From positions 62,001 to 126,000 of the forward strand of contig NZ_JAFBDA010000005.1 in the NCBI RefSeq assembly GCF_016907995.1: 64,000 nt of DNA, in the 5' to 3' direction. The notes under the pieces were generated by a model. It searched no databases and was not told where the DNA came from. It saw only the letters and a list, made by a program, of their open reading frames with translations. Source of the stretch: Clostridium sardiniense. Lineage in GTDB: Bacteria > Bacillota > Clostridia > Clostridiales > Clostridiaceae. Below, piece by piece: positions 1-8,871 of this stretch. The stretch's first letter is position 1, and each line of letters begins with the position of its first letter. A program made the translations under genes and the position numbers.

Positions 1-2
1 CA

Positions 3-1721
3 TCTGTAGCATATGCTGGTGGTGCAATACTTGGAGTATTATTGCCAGTAACAGGCTTATTAGCCTTTAAATATATGTTATTTGTTACAATATCCATAAT
101 ACTATTAATGTTCTTTTTAATTTGCTCATATAAGCAAGTTATTGATTGCTACCCTGCTGGTGGCGGTGCCTATATGGTTGCCAAAGATAATTTTGGTACA
201 AAGACTAGTTTACTTGCAGCATCTGCATTAATAGTCGACTATATTTTAACTGTAGCCGTTAGTGGTACTGCAAGTACGGATGCCATAACATCAGCTTTTC
301 CCTCACTTTATAACTATAGAGTGTTAATAACAATAGGACTTATACTTTTTTTAACTATAGGTAATTTAAGAGGGATAAGAGAAGCATCAAAGCTTTTTGG
401 TGTACCTACATATCTTTTTGCGATAGCAATACTTTTTATGATTGTTGTTGGTATATATAAAGTACATGTTTTAGGATTTACTCCTAAACCACTATATAGC
501 TTGCCAAGCTTTTCAAAGAATTTAACAATTTTAATATTTTTAAAGGCTTTTGCTTCTGGATGCACTGCCCTTACTGGTATTGAAGCTGTAAGTAATGCTG
601 TTCCAGCATTTAAAGCGCCTTCACAAAAACATGCAAAGCATGTACTTTATTTATTAGGGCTTTTAGTATTTTTAATTTTAGGTGGATTATCCTACCTATC
701 AACAATATATTATGCTATACCAAATCCTGAACAAACACAGATATCACAAATAGCTATTCAAATATTTGGTCATAATATATTTTACTATATAATACAGTTT
801 ACAACTGCAATAATATTACTTATGGCTGCAAATACTGCCTTTTCAGGACTACCATTATTATTATCAATAGTTTCAAGGGATGGATTTGCTCCAAGACAAT
901 TAAGTAAAATCGGAAGAAGACTTGGTTACTCAAATGGAATCATATTGCTTTCAATAGTTTCAATATTGTTAGTAATTATTTTTAATGGAGATTTATCTTT
1001 ACTACTTCCACTTTATGCAATTGGAGTATTTATTTCATTTACAATTGCTCAAAGTGGTATGTTAGTCAAATGGTTTAAAGGAAGACCTAAAGGATGGAAA
1101 CATAAAGCTTTAGTAAATGGTCTAGGACTTATTGTAAGTGCTATTACTTTAATTATAATAACAGTTTCTAAATTCCTTGAAGGTGCTTGGATTATTTGTA
1201 TAATAATTCCTATCATAGTATTTATAATGTGGAGAATAAAAAAATACTATGATGTAACTTATTCTGAGCTTAAAATACATGAAGGAGAAACTCTTAAAAC
1301 CTATGAATCAGATATTACAAACTATAGGGTTGTTTTACTTATTGATTCTTTAAATAAAAGTTTTGTTAAATGCTATAATTATGCGAAGTCAATATCTTCA
1401 GATATAACAATTCTTCATATATCTACAAATGAAGATAAAACGAAGAAGCTTATTGATGATTTTAAAAAATTTGGATTTAAAAATGAAATTACAGTATTAT
1501 CATCACCTTATAGAGAAATACGTAATCCAATTATTAAATATATAGATCAAATGCGCAAGGACTTATCAAGTGATGAGAAAGTCTTAGTTGTATTACCTCA
1601 ACTAGTTTCTTCTAAAATTCATGATAACTTCCTTCATAATCAAATTACTCTAATACTTAGAGCATCTTTATTAACTAGAAAAAGTGTTGCACTAGCAACA
1701 ATACCTTATATAATTAAATAA
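3..1721 (+). CDS. kimA: KimA-like APC-superfamily potassium importer, 5' end outside window
   Basis: The open frame is already running at base 3, so the N-terminus (roughly 35-40 residues by comparison with Bacillus KimA/YdaO, about 607 aa) lies outside the window. The visible 572 residues hold about 11-12 hydrophobic segments with the family words YPAGGGAYMV, DYILTVAVS, ALTGIEAVSNA and LPLYAIGVFI. A soluble tail of about 150 residues ends in NQITLILRASLL and TIPYIIK, as in KimA. In the characterised family this is a high-affinity K+/H+ symporter inhibited by c-di-AMP at the soluble domain. Any c-di-AMP riboswitch would lie upstream of the window. The apparent start at base 42 is an internal TTG, not the real start. 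Assignment is by remembered similarity; a generic amino-acid permease is the weaker alternative. Confidence 0.85.
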   Translation, partial: SVAYAGGAILGVLLPVTGLLAFKYMLFVTISIILLMFFLICSYKQVIDCYPAGGGAYMVAKDNFGTKTSLLAASALIVDYILTVAVSGTASTDAITSAFPSLYNYRVLITIGLILFLTIGNLRGIREASKLFGVPTYLFAIAILFMIVVGIYKVHVLGFTPKPLYSLPSFSKNLTILIFLKAFASGCTALTGIEAVSNAVPAFKAPSQKHAKHVLYLLGLLVFLILGGLSYLSTIYYAIPNPEQTQISQIAIQIFGHNIFYYIIQFTTAIILLMAANTAFSGLPLLLSIVSRDGFAPRQLSKIGRRLGYSNGIILLSIVSILLVIIFNGDLSLLLPLYAIGVFISFTIAQSGMLVKWFKGRPKGWKHKALVNGLGLIVSAITLIIITVSKFLEGAWIICIIIPIIVFIMWRIKKYYDVTYSELKIHEGETLKTYESDITNYRVVLLIDSLNKSFVKCYNYAKSISSDITILHISTNEDKTKKLIDDFKKFGFKNEITVLSSPYREIRNPIIKYIDQMRKDLSSDEKVLVVLPQLVSSKIHDNFLHNQITLILRASLLTRKSVALATIPYIIK

Positions 1722-1766
1722 AAAATAGCCATAAAGATATTTATATCTCTATGGCTATTTTTTATT
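1722..1766. terminator. Bidirectional terminator between kimA and the flavodoxin gene
   Basis: Inverted repeat AAATAGCCATA / TATGGCTATTT with a lower AGATAT/ATATCT part, bounded by A-runs and T-runs. It lies between convergent genes and can serve both. Confidence 0.85.
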
Positions 1767-1774
1767 TTAAAAAC

Positions 1775-2257
1775 TTAAAATAATTCCTTAACTTTTTCAC
1801 CTATTCTTTCTCCAAATATCATAGGTGTATCTATATCTTTATCATTTACCCCATTTACACTTATATATCCTAAATGTATAAATGGCTTTCCAAGGGCTGC
1901 TCCACCAGAATAAATAAGCATTCCCTTTACTATTATCTGATTTATTAAAGTTAAAATAGCAGTGTCTGCACCACCCCATATATAATCTGCTGTTGCATAA
2001 AATGATGCTAATTTACCTTCTAAATTTATGTCATGAGAATCATCAAGCCATTTCTTCATATTTGCAGTAGTATTTGCAAGATATGTTGGTGTTCCAAATA
2101 CTACTCCTTTACTCTCATCTAAAAATTCTTTATCAATTTCTTCAATATTCATACATTTTATTTCTATTCCATCTACTCTTTCAATGCCTTTCTTTATTAT
2201 TTCCCCTACTTCTCTAGTATGTCCACTTTTAGAATCATATAAAATTGAAACCTTCAT
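1775..2257 (-). CDS. Flavodoxin family / NAD(P)H-dependent oxidoreductase (WrbA-like)
   Basis: 160-residue single-domain flavodoxin fold. The N-terminal SKSGHTREV is the FMN phosphate-binding loop, GTPTYLANTTANMKKWLDD is the second FMN-contacting loop, and ATADYIWGGADTA lies where flavodoxin-fold reductases hold the isoalloxazine ring. The frame is open 31 codons further upstream, but TAAGGAGG sits six bases before the ATG at 2257, and the upstream part has no such signal and overlaps the neighbour's terminator. Probable role is cytosolic FMN-dependent electron transfer or quinone/nitro reduction; the substrate cannot be read from sequence. It appears monocistronic. Confidence 0.8.
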   Translation of the reverse strand: MKVSILYDSKSGHTREVGEIIKKGIERVDGIEIKCMNIEEIDKEFLDESKGVVFGTPTYLANTTANMKKWLDDSHDINLEGKLASFYATADYIWGGADTAILTLINQIIVKGMLIYSGGAALGKPFIHLGYISVNGVNDKDIDTPMIFGERIGEKVKELF

Positions 2258-2326
2258 ACTTTCCTCCTTAATATCCTTAATCTCTCTTTTTATATTACAC
2301 CTATTCATATTATATATCAAAAAAAG

Positions 2327-2359
2327 GGCTAAGCCTTGTTTATTTAACAATGCTTAGCC
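2327..2359 (-). terminator. Terminator after the small membrane protein gene
   Basis: GGCTAAGC...GCTTAGCC stem; read on the minus strand it is followed by CTTTTTT. It terminates the gene ending at 2383. Confidence 0.8.
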
Positions 2360-2382
2360 TTTAACCTTTTTCATATATAACT

Positions 2383-2736
2383 TTATGATAATTTAACTAT
2401 TTTTTTAACCTTTGCATATCCTACAAAGCTTAAAACTATCATAGGTATTACAAAAGGAATATACATTAAGAATAATACTCCTCCTACAGAGTAAAGAATA
2501 GCACCAGTTAATGCAAATCCTGCTTTACTTTTAATTGCCCCTATTACATTAAATATAGTTGCTAGAATAATACAGATCATATGTGGTGTTACTAAAGCTG
2601 TTGCTATAGCACCTCCTAAAGCTTCTGCATCTGAGGATGCTCCAGATATAGCCCCTCCAAAATTAACTACTAAAAATATGGAATATAATACTCCAAGTAC
2701 CGCTGATATAATTAATACCTTACTTCTCTTTTCCAT
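2383..2736 (-). CDS. Small integral membrane protein, function unknown
   Basis: 117 residues with a short basic N-terminus (MEKRSK) and about three to four hydrophobic segments, at roughly residues 7-28, 43-68, 70-85 and 87-108, ending in the basic tail YAKVKKIVKLS. The ribosome binding site AGGAGG lies nine bases before the ATG. Own terminators on both sides indicate a single-gene unit. No catalytic motif is visible. It resembles small uncharacterised clostridial membrane proteins; I do not assign a function. Confidence 0.75.
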   Translation of the reverse strand: MEKRSKVLIISAVLGVLYSIFLVVNFGGAISGASSDAEALGGAIATALVTPHMICIILATIFNVIGAIKSKAGFALTGAILYSVGGVLFLMYIPFVIPMIVLSFVGYAKVKKIVKLS

Positions 2737-2761
2737 TTTATAATACCTCCTAATGAATAAA

Positions 2762-2803
2762 AATAATACCTGTAGCTTATTACTTCTTGCTACAGGTATT
2801 ATT
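2762..2803 (-). terminator. Terminator after the kinase gene
   Basis: Perfect 15-bp inverted repeat (AATAATACCTGTAGC and its complement) around a 12-base loop, downstream of the minus-strand kinase gene. Confidence 0.8.
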
Positions 2804-2847
2804 ATAAATTACATTATTAATTTTATGGTCTGCTACCAGCATACAAA

Positions 2848-4134
2848 TTAAATTTTATTAGTTTCCAATATTAATCCTAATATAAAGAATATAATTATTG
2901 TATATAAAATATATCCACCTAACACTTTAAACTTATTATTACTTTTTAATAATGGTAACTTAACTTTAATATTAATAAAATTAGAATATAAAAATATAAG
3001 TGCTAATAAAGATACTACCATGTATAAGTTTTCTAAAAATGCAGATTTAATGCCTTCAGTTTCTGTCGGAGTAAATAGTCCAATCACTAAAAATCCATAT
3101 CCACAACATGCTAATATTTTCTTCCATAATACCCCTGTCCTAAAGCCAGGAATTATTTTATAAAAGTTTTTTATAGAAACTTTATATCCGCTTTTATTTA
3201 TACCTTTAATGTCATCAGTAATTGATGTGTTTTTATTAATATCCTCAGAATTACTTTCTACATTTTCTAATTTTACATTTAAAGTAGAGTCATCATCTCC
3301 TTTATTAAGATCTAGTAAATTCATTTCTTTATTAAGATCTAACAAATTCACTTTTTTATTTTTATCCACAATAGACTCATCAATATTATCTACTGATTTA
3401 TAAAATTCTTCTTTAAGCATTAGCAAATCTCTTTTTAATTCACTTACATTTTGATATCTATCAGATGGTGAAAATTCAATACTCTTTTTTATTATGTTCT
3501 GTAGATACCCATTATTAAGCTTATTTTTAGGATAAGTTCCTGTTGTAAGCACATTCATAAGTATTCCAACTGAATATATATCACTTCTTCCATCAGTTTG
3601 TATAAAACCAAATTGTTCAGGAGGTGCATACTCTTCTGTACCTTGAATTTTAGTATCTTCATTTACGCCCTCTTTATATTCTCTAGATACATCAAAATCT
3701 ATTAATTTTAATACATCATCACTACTTATAATTATATTTGATGGCTTTATATCTCTATGTATAATTGGAGGATTCATATTATGTAGTTGTTCTAATACAC
3801 TACAAAGAGATATTATATAATCTATAGCCTTTTCTTCTTTAATAATTCCCTTATCCTCTATTATTCCTTTTAAAGTATCTCCATGAATATATTCTTCAAT
3901 AACTATTAGAGATTCATTATTTCTAAATACTTCATATATTTTAGGTAAATTTTTAAAATTCATTTCTTTTATAGTTTCATATATTCTAAAATTATAATTA
4001 GTTAAAATCTTTTTTATATAAATCTTTTTATCGTTAGTATTTTCAACTAAATATATCTTACTCTTATTGTTCTCATTTAATTTAGTTAGTTCTTTATAAC
4101 AAGAAAGCTTGTATTCTAAAACAAGATTATCCAT
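2848..4134 (-). CDS. Membrane-anchored Hanks-type Ser/Thr protein kinase
   Basis: 428 residues. Residues about 10-245 are a eukaryotic-like kinase domain: candidate ATP lysine K41/K42, catalytic loop HRDIKPSN (H126-N133), metal-binding DFD at 146-148 in place of the usual DFG, activation segment GTEEYAPPEQF (from 165), and D185 in DGRSDIYSVG. A charged linker (about 245-325) contains two copies of NLLDLNK. The C-terminus (about 330-428) has three hydrophobic segments, so the kinase faces the cytoplasm from a C-terminal membrane anchor. There are no PASTA domains, so this is not PrkC. It is divergent from the XRE-type gene at 4234 with a shared 99-bp promoter region, suggesting a kinase/DNA-binding-protein pair. 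Start supported by AAGGGGA upstream. Confidence 0.9.
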   Translation of the reverse strand: MDNLVLEYKLSCYKELTKLNENNKSKIYLVENTNDKKIYIKKILTNYNFRIYETIKEMNFKNLPKIYEVFRNNESLIVIEEYIHGDTLKGIIEDKGIIKEEKAIDYIISLCSVLEQLHNMNPPIIHRDIKPSNIIISSDDVLKLIDFDVSREYKEGVNEDTKIQGTEEYAPPEQFGFIQTDGRSDIYSVGILMNVLTTGTYPKNKLNNGYLQNIIKKSIEFSPSDRYQNVSELKRDLLMLKEEFYKSVDNIDESIVDKNKKVNLLDLNKEMNLLDLNKGDDDSTLNVKLENVESNSEDINKNTSITDDIKGINKSGYKVSIKNFYKIIPGFRTGVLWKKILACCGYGFLVIGLFTPTETEGIKSAFLENLYMVVSLLALIFLYSNFINIKVKLPLLKSNNKFKVLGGYILYTIIIFFILGLILETNKI

Positions 4135-4175
4135 AACTCTATTTCCCCTTACAATATTGATTTTACCCCTAAAGA

Positions 4176-4205
4176 ATTATATCATATTACTTGTACACCT
4201 TACAA
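4176..4205 (-). promoter_or_regulatory. Kinase promoter overlapping an inverted repeat
   Basis: Minus-strand TTGTAA (4200-4205), 18-base spacer, TATAAT (4176-4181) preceded by TG (extended -10). TTGTA-cacct-TACAA (4191-4205) is an inverted repeat overlapping the -35; it is a candidate operator for the adjacent HTH protein, by inference only. Confidence 0.6.
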
Positions 4206-4233
4206 TTTAATCCTAAGGAGTGAATATATAATA

Positions 4234-4674
4234 ATGAATGAAAAAAATACAACTGAATTACTAGATCGCCTTAAAAACGCAAAAAATATTAAAGAATTAG
4301 AGAATTATATAGATTCTATAGATGAATATACTTATACAGATTTTGCAAAATATATACTAAATAAATGTGAAGAAAAAGGAATTAAAAAGAGTGAGCTTAT
4401 TAATAAAGCTGATATTAGTAGAACTTATGGATACCAAATATTAAGTGGAGATAAGAATCCTAGTCGTGATAAAATAATTAAACTTTGTATAAGTGCTAAA
4501 CTTAACTTAGATGAAACTGAAAGAGCTCTTGCAATTGCAAAGGTTGGAAAATTATATGCTAAAGATCCAAGAGATAGCGCATTAATATTCGCAATAAATA
4601 AAGGTCTATCCGTTGCGGATACAAATGAATTCTTATTTAATCTTAATGAAAGTTTTGCATTTAGAGATGAATAA
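4234..4674 (+). CDS. XRE-type helix-turn-helix protein paired with the kinase
   Basis: 146 residues. An N-terminal helical part (1-40) is followed by an HTH of the Xre/Cro type, about 45-95, with KKSELINKADISRTYGYQIL and GDKNPSRDKIIKLC. The C-terminal part carries AKVGKLYAKDPRDSALIFAI and ends NESFAFRDE. I recall this arrangement (HTH plus a YAKxxRD segment) as common beside kinase genes in gut Firmicutes, but know of no characterised member. AAGGAG lies 12 bases before the ATG. The divergent kinase could phosphorylate it; that is inference from position. Confidence 0.8.
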   Translation: MNEKNTTELLDRLKNAKNIKELENYIDSIDEYTYTDFAKYILNKCEEKGIKKSELINKADISRTYGYQILSGDKNPSRDKIIKLCISAKLNLDETERALAIAKVGKLYAKDPRDSALIFAINKGLSVADTNEFLFNLNESFAFRDE

Positions 4675-4700
4675 AGAACGTGATATAATTCACGTTCTTT
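4673..4700. terminator. Bidirectional terminator between HTH gene and lacI-type gene
   Basis: AAAGAACGTGA-tataat-TCACGTTCTTT followed by T-rich sequence on both strands, between convergent stop codons 28 bases apart. Confidence 0.85.
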
Positions 4701-4701
4701 A

Positions 4702-5706
4702 TTATTTTAAATCTGTTGATTCATTCCAGTTTATACTACATTTAAGTATTAAATTTTTATTTTCTAAATTTTCTTCTTCAATAGAATCAATTAGAATTCT
4801 TGCTGCACACTTACCTTCTTCATATGTTGGCTGGGATATTGTTGTTACTGTTGGAGTAGCGTACCTAGTCCACTCCCAATCATCAAACCCTATAAGCCCA
4901 ACATTATTTGGTATATTTAAATTTTGAGTCTTTATATAATCATAAGATTTCTGAAGTACCTTTCCATTTACAGCAAATATTAAATTTTTTCTATCTAAAT
5001 CAATATTTGTATTTATTACTTCATTAAGCTCTTCCCTTGTAATATTATCATCAATTACTTGAACTTTATAACTTACACCTAGTTCCTCTAGTGTATCTAT
5101 AAACCCGTTCATTCTTTCCACTCTAACCATTAACATATTTGGATCTTGTGTTAAAAGCACAAAATTGTTATACCCTTTTTCTACTAACTTAGTAATTGCT
5201 TCTTTAGTTATATCATAATTGTTTGTTTTAACCCACTTGCCTCTAAAGTCTTTATTTACTGAATCTAGTAGTACTAATTTTTTACCACGCTCTTTTATTT
5301 TATCTATAAGTTTTGTAAATTTCACAGTTGATTGAACAATAAATCCATCAACACCCATATCTAACATTCTATTTATATATTTCTCTTCATAATTAAAATC
5401 ATAACTGCTACTTCCAACTATTATTTGATAGTCTTCTTTTCTAGCAACTTTATCTATACCTTTTACTATTGTACTACTAAAAGGATTTGATATGTCCGCA
5501 ACTACAACTCCTATTAAATTCATCTTTTTAGAGGTAAGACTCCTTGCCACAATACTTGGACTATAGTTAGTTTCTTTGATTACCTCTTCTATTTTTATTT
5601 TTGTCTCTGCTGACATCTTTTCATATTTCCCATTTAAATAAAAAGATACTGTTGTTTTCGACGTTCCTGCCATATCTGCTATATCTTTTATTGTTACTTT
5701 TTTCAT
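4702..5706 (-). CDS. LacI-family repressor of the GAG operon
   Basis: 334 residues with the canonical LacI head (VTIKDIADMAGTSKTTVSFYLN, residues 4-25), hinge, and a type I periplasmic-binding-protein-like effector domain (IGVVVADISNPF, IGFDDWEWTRYATPTVTTI). It is the last gene of the GAG operon, 41 bases after the heparinase-like gene, analogous to RegR in streptococcal GAG clusters. An operator-like word TGTAAACCGATTTA lies 14 bases before its start, suggesting autoregulation from an additional internal promoter. The effector is unknown; an unsaturated disaccharide or a ketodeoxy acid is a guess from context. Confidence 0.9.
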   Translation of the reverse strand: MKKVTIKDIADMAGTSKTTVSFYLNGKYEKMSAETKIKIEEVIKETNYSPSIVARSLTSKKMNLIGVVVADISNPFSSTIVKGIDKVARKEDYQIIVGSSSYDFNYEEKYINRMLDMGVDGFIVQSTVKFTKLIDKIKERGKKLVLLDSVNKDFRGKWVKTNNYDITKEAITKLVEKGYNNFVLLTQDPNMLMVRVERMNGFIDTLEELGVSYKVQVIDDNITREELNEVINTNIDLDRKNLIFAVNGKVLQKSYDYIKTQNLNIPNNVGLIGFDDWEWTRYATPTVTTISQPTYEEGKCAARILIDSIEEENLENKNLILKCSINWNESTDLK

Positions 5707-5719
5707 TATACTCCACCTC

Positions 5720-5733
5720 TAAATCGGTTTACA
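5720..5733 (-). promoter_or_regulatory. Candidate LacI-family operator before the regulator gene
   Basis: Minus-strand TGTAAACCGATTTA shares the core TAAACCGATTT with the PL8 promoter site (26209-26223) and TAAACCG with both copies at the kduI promoter (15269-15298). Confidence 0.6.
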
Positions 5734-5746
5734 TTGTATTATTTGA

Positions 5747-7750
5747 TTATGCCTTTAATCTTATCTTATTATAAGTTTCTCCTTTTTTATGAATAACTAT
5801 AACTTTCCCGTAAAAAGGTACATCTTTATAATAATACATTTTTCCACCTTTATATGTTTCTTTATTAAATATTATAACAATATAACTCTCATTTTTAGAT
5901 ATTATGAATTCTTTAGAAAATGCTACTTCTTTATCAACATAATCTAGGCTATTGAATTGCTTTATATTAGCTTCTCTAACTTCAATATTACCATCTATAA
6001 TAATATCATAATTTACACTTCTATTGTTGAATTTTAATGATTTAACAATCTTTTTATTATTATTAACTTTATTGTAACATTTTGATAAAAGTCCATTAGT
6101 TATTCTTAATTTTTCTTCACTTATAATTTTAAGATTATCATTTTCATTTTTTATATCTACACCATTATAATTTAAAGATACCTCAACATTATTATCTAGA
6201 TTATATATACATTCAAGTTCATGATTCCCACTACATTTTACATCATTAACAACTATCCATATTGCAGGATCTATATATAACACCTTTCTATTTATTAAAT
6301 ATGGAATTCCACTTTTAAGCTCTCCTGTAAATGGCATTTCCACATAACTTATATTATCTTTATTTTCAAAATAGTTTTTAAGACAATCTCCATAACTAAA
6401 ATAACTCCATGATTTATTTGGTATTCCATGTGGTTCTTTATCTATTACACATACATTATGAGCCCTATAAGACTTTAAATATTCCCTTAATGGATCTTCT
6501 TCTACGTATGTATACCTACCACAATCAATAAGGTATGGCTTACCTTTATAGTAAATTGATATATGTCCTAAATCTGTATGCCCATGTCCACTACCTAATG
6601 TTCCATTTTGAAGATAAGTATAACTTCCATCACATTCAAATGTATCCCTTATATAAATATTTCCTGAATCTTTAAAAATCTTGCACTTATCAATTGGTTC
6701 TTTTTTATTTAATTTATTAAATTCATCATATCCATTTTTTCCAAGTAACCATATACTCATTAAATCCATATCATCAAAAGAAGCCCATTTTAAAGTCTCA
6801 TTATTAAATAAAACTGCAGCTTTAACTAACACATCTCTAACATCTGTTATATCACTATCCCCTTGTGCTTCTTGTGTTGATTTAGGAGATTTTGAATACA
6901 TTAGATATTCAGCCATGCTCTCTATTTTATTTATGAAATTATTATCTATCTCCATGCCAAGCTTTTTACCATAATTAATAAGTTTCATTGAACAATTTAA
7001 AACTTCTACATGATACATAATAGATTGCTCCCAATGTGATCCATCATCAAAGACCTGCATCTCTATTTGTTCATACAATTCCTTCTCCGCCCAATTCCTT
7101 AACTCTCCATCTTCTAGAAATTCATTAAGCCATAAATATATAGAGCATATTGAAGTTGTTTGAAGTACTCCCCAATTACTTAATGTATATTTACCAATAT
7201 AAGCTTTCTTTAAATATTCTATTTGATCTTTTATACTAAATATTATCTTTAAAATCTCTTCATTCGTTACTTTTTTTTCATCTATTAAATGAATTAACAC
7301 CTCAATCCAAGCAAGACATCTAATGCCAGTGTCAATTGTTCTTATAGTATTTCCACCTTTTATATTAATTTCATTATTATCTATCCAATTAAATATAAAC
7401 CATTTTAATTTTTCAATATACCTATCATCTTTTTCAATATAATAAGCCATAAGTAATTTATTTAAATACTCATGTCTATTCAACATAAAGATCCATTCTT
7501 CATCTCCATTTGGTGTATAATTCCACTTAAATGGATTTATTCTATATGGAATATTGCATTGCTCCATATCCCAAGTATTATCAAAAATAAAAGAGTTATT
7601 AATTAGAAGATTTGCTCCTATTAATTTTTTATTATATTCTTTAGTATTTTTATTTTTTATATAATCAATAACAAAGTATTTATCATATTTGTTAAAGTAA
7701 TTTCCAACCTTAATTTTAAGATTATCTATTTTTTTATTATAGCTTTCCAT
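5747..7750 (-). CDS. Heparinase II/III family polysaccharide lyase (PL12-like), cytoplasmic
   Basis: 667 residues without a signal peptide, so predicted intracellular. The N-terminal half is an alpha/alpha toroid typical of alginate lyase/heparinase II-III folds (YRINPFKWNYTPNGDEEWIFM, NWGVLQTTSICSIYLWL, WEQSIMYHVEVLNC). The C-terminal half is a beta-rich heparinase II/III-like domain with GSGHGHTDLGHISIYYKGK and the SYRAHNVCVID stretch. Streptococcal GAG clusters carry a similar gene; a role in cleaving imported oligo-uronides is inferred. GGAGGG lies seven bases before the ATG. It is separated from kdgK by a hairpin with a weak U-tract. Substrate (hyaluronan, chondroitin or heparin-type oligosaccharides) is not determinable here. 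Confidence 0.85.
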   Translation of the reverse strand: MESYNKKIDNLKIKVGNYFNKYDKYFVIDYIKNKNTKEYNKKLIGANLLINNSFIFDNTWDMEQCNIPYRINPFKWNYTPNGDEEWIFMLNRHEYLNKLLMAYYIEKDDRYIEKLKWFIFNWIDNNEINIKGGNTIRTIDTGIRCLAWIEVLIHLIDEKKVTNEEILKIIFSIKDQIEYLKKAYIGKYTLSNWGVLQTTSICSIYLWLNEFLEDGELRNWAEKELYEQIEMQVFDDGSHWEQSIMYHVEVLNCSMKLINYGKKLGMEIDNNFINKIESMAEYLMYSKSPKSTQEAQGDSDITDVRDVLVKAAVLFNNETLKWASFDDMDLMSIWLLGKNGYDEFNKLNKKEPIDKCKIFKDSGNIYIRDTFECDGSYTYLQNGTLGSGHGHTDLGHISIYYKGKPYLIDCGRYTYVEEDPLREYLKSYRAHNVCVIDKEPHGIPNKSWSYFSYGDCLKNYFENKDNISYVEMPFTGELKSGIPYLINRKVLYIDPAIWIVVNDVKCSGNHELECIYNLDNNVEVSLNYNGVDIKNENDNLKIISEEKLRITNGLLSKCYNKVNNNKKIVKSLKFNNRSVNYDIIIDGNIEVREANIKQFNSLDYVDKEVAFSKEFIISKNESYIVIIFNKETYKGGKMYYYKDVPFYGKVIVIHKKGETYNKIRLKA

Positions 7751-7790
7751 ATAAACCCTCCATTAAACTACATATCATAGTTATTATACT

Positions 7791-7831
7791 TTAAGAGGCT
7801 ACAAACAATGTTTTTGTCTGTAGCCTCTTAA
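7791..7831 (-). terminator. Intra-operon hairpin between kdgK and the heparinase-like gene
   Basis: TTAAGAGGCTACA / TGTAGCCTCTTAA 13-bp stem. On the minus strand it is followed by AAGTATAATAAC rather than a U-run, so read-through is likely. TATAAT in that stretch might also be a -10 for the last two genes. Confidence 0.55.
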
Positions 7832-7838
7832 CTAGAAC

Positions 7839-8858
7839 TTATCTATTTACACTTCCTAAACTTTTATTGTTAATTAAACTATAAATTTCATCACTACTTG
7901 CTAAACTAATATCCCCTCTTTGAGCATGTTTCAATACAGCAGTAGCTATTCCAAATTCAATAATTTCACTTTTATCTTCTACACTATTATCTAGTATCTT
8001 TTTAAGAACTCCAGTTGCAAATGCATCTCCTCCACCAATCCTAGATAACATATGGAATTCATACTTAGATGATCTATAAATTTCTCCATCTGCATAAAGA
8101 ACCCCAGTAAGTGAATGTACGTTTAATGCATTAGCTCTTCTTAAAGTTGTTGCTACATACTTAACTCCAAGCTCTTCTGTCATATACTTAAATTTTTCTT
8201 TTAAAGCTAAATCAGTTACTTCCTCTTTAGATGGATCTAAAAATTTGAATTCTTTCGGATTTTTAGTAAGCCATCCAAAACATATATAACTATCCTTAAC
8301 TATAGGCTTTAATACTTCTAAAAATTCCTCATAGCTTTCAAATAATTTAGCTCTATAATTTAAATCTACGCTAATTTTAATGTCTCTTTTTTTAGCTTCA
8401 TTTATAATTTTAGTACTAATTTTTCTAACATTTTCTCCAAGTCCAAAAGTTATTCCTGAAACATGCAGTAAATCTACTCCATTAAATATGTTATCAAAAT
8501 TTAAGTCATCTTCTTCTATTTCTGTTATTGAAGAATTCTTTCTATCATATATTACATTCGCACTTCGTGCTCCATATCCTTCTTCATAATAATATAGTCC
8601 AAGCCTATCTCCCTTTGTAACTACATTATCACAGTTAACCCCATAGGACATAAGAAAGGCCTTTGCTGAATTTCCTATTGCATTATTGGGTACTGCTGAT
8701 ATTATGCTTGTCTCTACCCCTAAATTTTTAAGACCAACAGCTACATTAGCCTCTGCACCCCCAAAGTACATCTCAAGAGTACTTGTTTGGTCTAATCTTA
8801 AATTATTAGGAGGAGTTAATCTCATCAATAATTCTCCTAAAACTAAAACCTTCCTCAT
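7839..8858 (-). CDS. kdgK: 2-keto-3-deoxygluconate kinase (PfkB family)
   Basis: 339-residue ribokinase-family sugar kinase. It opens with VLVLGELLMRLTPPNN as in KDG kinases, carries the first PfkB signature in GGAEANVAVGLKNLG (about 33-47), and has the anion-hole/catalytic-base motif GGGDAFATG near residue 275. It phosphorylates 2-keto-3-deoxy-D-gluconate, the KduD product, to KDPG, the substrate of the neighbouring Eda. It starts 14 bases after eda ends and is evidently co-transcribed with it. In other organisms this family includes fructokinases; the eda/kduD/kduI context decides for KDG. Confidence 0.93.
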   Translation of the reverse strand: MRKVLVLGELLMRLTPPNNLRLDQTSTLEMYFGGAEANVAVGLKNLGVETSIISAVPNNAIGNSAKAFLMSYGVNCDNVVTKGDRLGLYYYEEGYGARSANVIYDRKNSSITEIEEDDLNFDNIFNGVDLLHVSGITFGLGENVRKISTKIINEAKKRDIKISVDLNYRAKLFESYEEFLEVLKPIVKDSYICFGWLTKNPKEFKFLDPSKEEVTDLALKEKFKYMTEELGVKYVATTLRRANALNVHSLTGVLYADGEIYRSSKYEFHMLSRIGGGDAFATGVLKKILDNSVEDKSEIIEFGIATAVLKHAQRGDISLASSDEIYSLINNKSLGSVNR

Positions 8859-8871
8859 TGTATATACCTCA

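Noticed and set aside
3303-3352. Tandem repeat in the kinase gene
   Set aside because: Two copies of a short NLLDLNK-coding unit in a low-complexity linker; too short for any repeat element or recombination site.
4613-4927. 104-codon plus-strand frame spanning the HTH gene end and the LacI gene
   Set aside because: Crosses a strong terminator and overlaps two genes with clear families; no start signal.
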